Below, one piece after another: positions 59,583-64,000 of a stretch of DNA of 64,000 nt (within the stretch, counting starts at the first letter, position 1; the number at the start of each line of letters is the position of its first letter). Under the pieces are notes generated by a model. It saw only the letters and a list, made by a program, of their open reading frames with translations. It was not told the origin of the DNA and searched no databases. The position numbers and the translations under genes are program-made. This stretch comes from Dicaeum eximium (lineage: Eukaryota; Chordata; Aves; Passeriformes; Dicaeidae), in the NCBI GenBank assembly GCA_013396995.1, contig VWZP01006004.1:1327304-1391303 (forward strand), in the 5' to 3' direction.

Positions 59583-60714
59583 TTCTAAATTTAGAAATGG
59601 TTAAAGTGCCTTCTGAGCAATTCCTGCCACCAGGGGAAAGGGAAAGCTTAGGGGCTGCTCCACATTTCAGGGAACAGAGTAGAAGCACCAACTGAACAAA
59701 TGCACTGCCCATATAAATGTGAAAAGAGGTTTCTTCTACATGCACAGAGTTGGCTTTTGCTCTTAAAGTACCTCAGAATCATAGAAAGTTCAAGCTACAA
59801 ACAGACACTGCAGCCTGGCTTCCCTACTTTACCATAGCAGCTAAAAGCTCCCAGGTCTTATTTTTCATTAACCTGCCATCCTGCCTCAGGATGTGTCATC
59901 GACCTGTTGCAGAAGAAGACGGAGGGTTTCTAATAAATTCCCATTTCTTGTTACTTTTATGTCTCTGGAAAGGGAAATCCACAACCTGCAAGCCAGCAGC
60001 TCCATCCTGCATCCCATCAAATGCCTTCTGAGCCTCTGCTACCCTGAGTGTTATCCCAGGGACAAAGCATTCCTGAAAGGGGAGACTGGATTCACATAAG
60101 CATAGAGAAATTTAAAGTTTTGACTCATGTCCTTCAAAAATGGCCAATCATTGATTTTCCTAGACTATTGACAGGCAGAGGCACTCAGAGTTTGGCTTAT
60201 GCTGCTCAGCTGAGCCTGCTCTCCCCTGAAGTTTGCCAAGGGCAAGCAATGTACTTAAAGGCAGGTGACCAGGCACAAATACAGCTGAGGTGGTTCTGAA
60301 TATCTTGGACCAAAGAGCCTGAATTTAGCCCAAAACAGCAGTGCTGGAATTCAGCTCTGTCTGCACACATATACAGAGGTGTCTTTTAAAGACTATTATC
60401 TCATAATTTTCTAAAATTATTTTCCAAAGGGTTCATTTTACTGATTATATGCAGTATAAGGCAAGGACCCATGAAGGATCATAAGAATTCTATCAAATCT
60501 GTGAAACTGCCTGAGGAAGAAGTGTGAAGCAAGAGATAAGAAACAAAACTTGCCAAAGTTCGAGATCAGACATACAAACATCATTCTGCCATTGCATTTT
60601 AGTGGTTTAATTCACCACAGAAAAAATTGCTATGAAGGGGGAGATATCAGAAATATCAGAAGCTGAGCTTATTAGAAATTAATATAGAAGGCAGCAAGGC
60701 ATGCATACATGTTA
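59583..60714. other. Non-coding stretch, nothing recognised
   Basis: Contains a CR1-tail-like CAGAATCATAGAA at about 59772-59784, with no CR1 body beside it. Open frames up to 93 codons (59750-60031 plus) have no family signal. Confidence 0.5.
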
Positions 60715-60715
60715 C

Positions 60716-60749
<34 letters not shown>

Positions 60750-60773
60750 ATTTTTAAATCCATATATATATAC
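60715..60773. repeat. Compound TA / TG / TA microsatellite
   Basis: (TA)n at about 60716-60727, (TG)11 at about 60727-60749, a short spacer, then TATATATATA at about 60762-60772. It is likely length-variable. Confidence 0.92.
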
Positions 60774-63700
60774 ATGATGAGTAATTCCCATTACTTGGGA
60801 AGTTGTCCCTCTCCTTCAGTCCCTGCTGTCCCTGTACTGTTGTTTTTTGCATCAATATGAAGTGAGGCAGAGCACTCAAACTTGATCCAGCTTGGGATTA
60901 ATTTAGGTAGCCTCATGCTGGGGGAGTAGCAAGCATTGCATTTCAAATTGTCCTCAGGGGCAAACCCCTGCATTAAAGTAATCACACAGGGACTTGAACT
61001 AAACAAGGAAAATTAAGAGGAAGAGTAGTAAATCTTCTTTATATGAAGGCTTTACACGATGCTCTAACAATGTTGTACACAAGATTTTAATGAGAAAAAT
61101 CATGTTCCTGCTGCAAAGCAGCCATACAAATATTCAAGCAAGTAAGAAAATGACTTTCCCAACTCTAGGATTAGTTTCTGATAAACAAAGATCCCTGGAA
61201 ATGTTGACATCTCCTTTTCTGCCCCTGGAATTTGGGCAAAGTCTTAGGGCTAGACAAGTCATAGGTATCAGAACAGCTCTGCCAATTCTGAGTTTGGTTT
61301 TTACCAATTGAAACTGCAATAGGAAAAAACCCACTTTATACAGGGAATGCCAGCTGGGGGCAGATGACTGGGTGTGCATGTGTGACAGGGTGAGTGACCA
61401 AGACTAAATGATTTTGCTGTTCATCTTCTGTATCCTACTGTTCTGCATGTGTTGACTGTTTAGGTTAGGAAAGCAGTGGGCTTAGGGGGTTGGGAAAAAA
61501 GGAGACTCCAAAAAAGTGTTTCCCAAAAAGAAGTGGTTTACAAAGGAGGAAGTGAGACCAGAAAGAAGAAAGAAGATCCTGCTGGGGGAAAGATGTCTGA
61601 TGTGGGGAACACCATGGAGATCAGGAAGATAAATGCTGAGGGACAGTCAGTGGCCTGGGCTGGTAATGCCACCTCCCAGTGGGAGGGAAGTTGAGACCTG
61701 GTGAATGCAGCGCAGGGGGACAGTGAGTTTGTGTGAGAGATAATCAAGTAAGTTCTCATTTTAAAAGCCCTGATATGACTTGTTCTTAAGTAAATGCCAG
61801 TATCTAGATTTACATTGGCTGGTGGTTTACTGTGTCTCACCCATGTCAAAGACCCCATCCCAACCAGTCTTCACAATTTTATTGTCCTTACATAGCTTAG
61901 ATAACATAGATTAGATAACTTGCTTTCCCTCCAGAGCATTTCCCCTGTGAAAAGGATGAGCTTAATAATGCAACTCACAGCACAATATTGAACTATGCAG
62001 TCAATCAGAAACACACCACTTAAGTCTTTTTCTTTCCTTGTGTGTCCTCTTTGGGTGGTTTCACACTGATACAATTCATTGAAAATCAAAATAAGTATGA
62101 CCCTACACGGGGAAAATTGCACTTGAAGGTTTCCCAGAGACTCAATGGTGACCAGCACTAATAGATTATTTTATCAGCCTTAAAAGAAATATTCAGCACT
62201 GTTTTGGCAGCTTTGTCATTCAAGTGGCAGAAAAAATTCAGTTTTCCATTCAGCAGGTGCTGCTAATGCAGTTATATCGAATCCTAAGCATGGGAGAAAA
62301 TGATCTGTACATATAGATAGATGCACATTGCTTCCAACCTTCCCCCCACCTCTTCAAGGCTCAGCAGGAGAAGGGATCTGACCTGAGATGTCACAGCCAA
62401 GTTATTATTTCATGTCCTGAAAACATGTGCCAGGTGATTGCATCTTTCCCTCAAGCAAAGGAAGGATAGAAAAGATTGGGTCTTTGCTTGGGACTTAGTG
62501 AGTTTCTCTCTCCAAGCACCAAATCTGCTGCTTTGTAGCTTTTGTGAGCTTTTCACAGCTTTCCTTCAGTGCTGCTGAAGATGTCTTTAGGCTCAGAAAG
62601 CTGGCACTACTGGGGAGAGCTCTGATTTCTTCAGAAGGGACAAGAACCAACCCAAGCAGGGCTTGCCAGAGAAAATGACACTTAAATGAGGAGCATCTGC
62701 TCTTTTCAGGCTTAGCCCTTTATTTGTCAAGAAAATGGGAGCTTGTTGGAGAAGAAAAAAGCTTTCCTTACAGATAAAGGGATGCATTTTTGAATGAGAT
62801 ACCAGCACATCCTTATTATATGAGCCTCAACCATTTGGGAGTTTGGGTTATGAGTGGTGAAATGTATAAACACTTTTGAAGGCCCCTTTGAAGTTCTCTC
62901 ACCTTGGCTCCAATACTGAGGGAATGTTTCTGTTTATGTATGATTATTTTAAAGTGAACTAAGAGAAGTTTTAGCTTTCTTCAGTCTGTAGGGTGGCAGC
63001 TGGACCATCCAAGCAGTGAGAAGCAGAGGATCCATCCAAGTGGCTGGAATGGCCAGATGAGGACAGGAGAAATTAGAGCCTTCCCAAGAGAAGTGGTTCC
63101 TTCCTGTGAGCCATGGAAAAACTCTTTTAGCTGCAGAGGAGGAAAGAAGAAAGACATTTCTAACAAATTGAAAGGAAATAGCTTTAAAAACCTGATTTCT
63201 TACAGCAAACTGAAGAAATCTCTGCTTGACTATGGTAACTGTGGGGCTGGGTGCTGGAACCAGGGTTATCTGATGCCTCAGAGTTTCTGGTAGTAACTCA
63301 GTATTGATCACAGAAATAACAGAGGACAAAGGAACCCTCCAGCTGAGAGACACAGAGCAAAGCTCAAGTTTCAACATTGCTATTTCTCATGGAGCTTTGA
63401 TGGCCTGTACAAAACTCCCTCATTACCTTTTCTTGTTGTTGACTTATTTCTGAAGGCCCCACTCCACACTTTGTGTATTCATGCAGCGTCTCCTGTTGAA
63501 GGAACCAACCCGAGTGAAATTGAGTCCATGGAACTTTGAAAGACCTTTCTCTCTTGGGTAAGAGAGACTCGAGCAAGGCCAGAAACCATTATAATAGAGT
63601 TGAAGAGATGAAAGCTGGAGATTCATATACCTGATATCATGATTTTTCCACTCAAGTGTATCTCTTCGACAGATGACCCCAATCCTTACCTTCACACCGT

Positions 63701-64000
63701 CTTGAAAATGCTACCCAAATGCAGGACAAGCTGGAGGGCAGTTTTCCTATCCCCTTTATATTGTACACATAATTGATATTTTTGTCATTTGTGCCTGCTT
63801 CTAAAATTGTCCATGAAAGTATTTTGAAACGCTTGACTTTATTTCATCCAAAATTGAACTGTAAATCTCTTTTATCAAAAATAACTGTACTAGAACAGAC
63901 TGCATATGTATGTGACTAAAATATTCCAACTTTTCATTGAGCTGATCAGCTTAAAAAATCAATTATTATCATTATTTTTATTGATGTACATGCTCAAACA
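60774..64000. other. Non-coding stretch, nothing recognised
   Basis: Frames of 142 codons (62949-63377 minus), 106 codons (61538-61858 minus) and shorter show no domain or family signal. No interspersed repeat was recognised to the end of the window. Confidence 0.5.

Noticed and set aside
59479..59745. 88-codon minus frame with K/N/P/T repeats
   Set aside because: Produced by the GTTTT-type low-complexity tract.
59772..59784. CR1-tail-like CAGAATCATAGAA
   Set aside because: Only about 13 bp agree and no CR1 body follows.
1..64000. tRNA, rRNA, snRNA or known microRNA genes
   Set aside because: No cloverleaf with A/B boxes, rRNA core or familiar small-RNA sequence was seen by eye on either strand; a covariance-model search would be needed to exclude them fully.

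Overview
The window reads as gene-poor nuclear DNA from a bird, most likely a songbird-type genome. The sequence is AT-rich by eye, CpG-poor and full of short A/T runs. The only clearly recognisable interspersed repeats are fragments of CR1 LINEs, the main avian retrotransposon, with their characteristic 3' ends (short ATTCTATG-like tail repeats, and the strand complement CATAGAATCATAGAA). Bird genomes have few SINEs and DNA transposons, and none of recent age is evident here. There are no bacterial-style operons, no ribosome-binding sites, and no recognised tRNA, rRNA, CRISPR or plasmid features.

No protein-coding gene could be identified. The longest open frames (209, 172, 156, 147 and 145 codons) have no motif I recognise. 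Several others lie inside CR1 copies or T/G-rich low-complexity tracts. The stretch is either intergenic (a gene desert) or inside very long introns. A few short blocks look less like neutral DNA: they hold clustered CpGs, open frames, homeodomain-type AT motifs or splice-acceptor-like starts. They are listed as candidates only.

Layout: an old diverged CR1 and an adjoining ancient amniote-type repeat at 1.85-2.33 kb; a cluster of small open frames at 2.6-3.5 kb; unremarkable DNA to 11.6 kb; a short CR1 tail; a T/G tract at 12.6 kb; a good CR1 3' fragment on the minus strand at 14.5-15.1 kb, with a short plus-strand tail of the same type at 16.6 kb; a CpG-bearing two-strand open block at 19.3 kb; a possible solo LTR at 20.7-21.0 kb; a minus-strand CR1 at 27.1-27.6 kb; a tandem duplication with a hairpin at 28.2 kb; a possible minus-strand transcript end at 29.2-29.6 kb; candidate conserved non-coding blocks at 32.0, 33.0-33.3, 34.25, 41.36-41.64 and 51.37-51.56 kb; a GC-rich block with the longest open frame at 44.9-45.5 kb; a 49-bp tandem duplication at 50.4 kb; and plus-strand CR1 fragments at 52.5, 55.4 and 58.7 kb. 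Simple repeats are scattered throughout.

I found no convincing novel biological system. The items most worth checking are the CpG-dense 41.36-41.64 kb block, the small open frames at 19.3, 32.0 and 55.7 kb, and the hairpin-bearing duplication at 28.2 kb. All similarity statements about repeats rest on recalled family consensus patterns, not on a database search.
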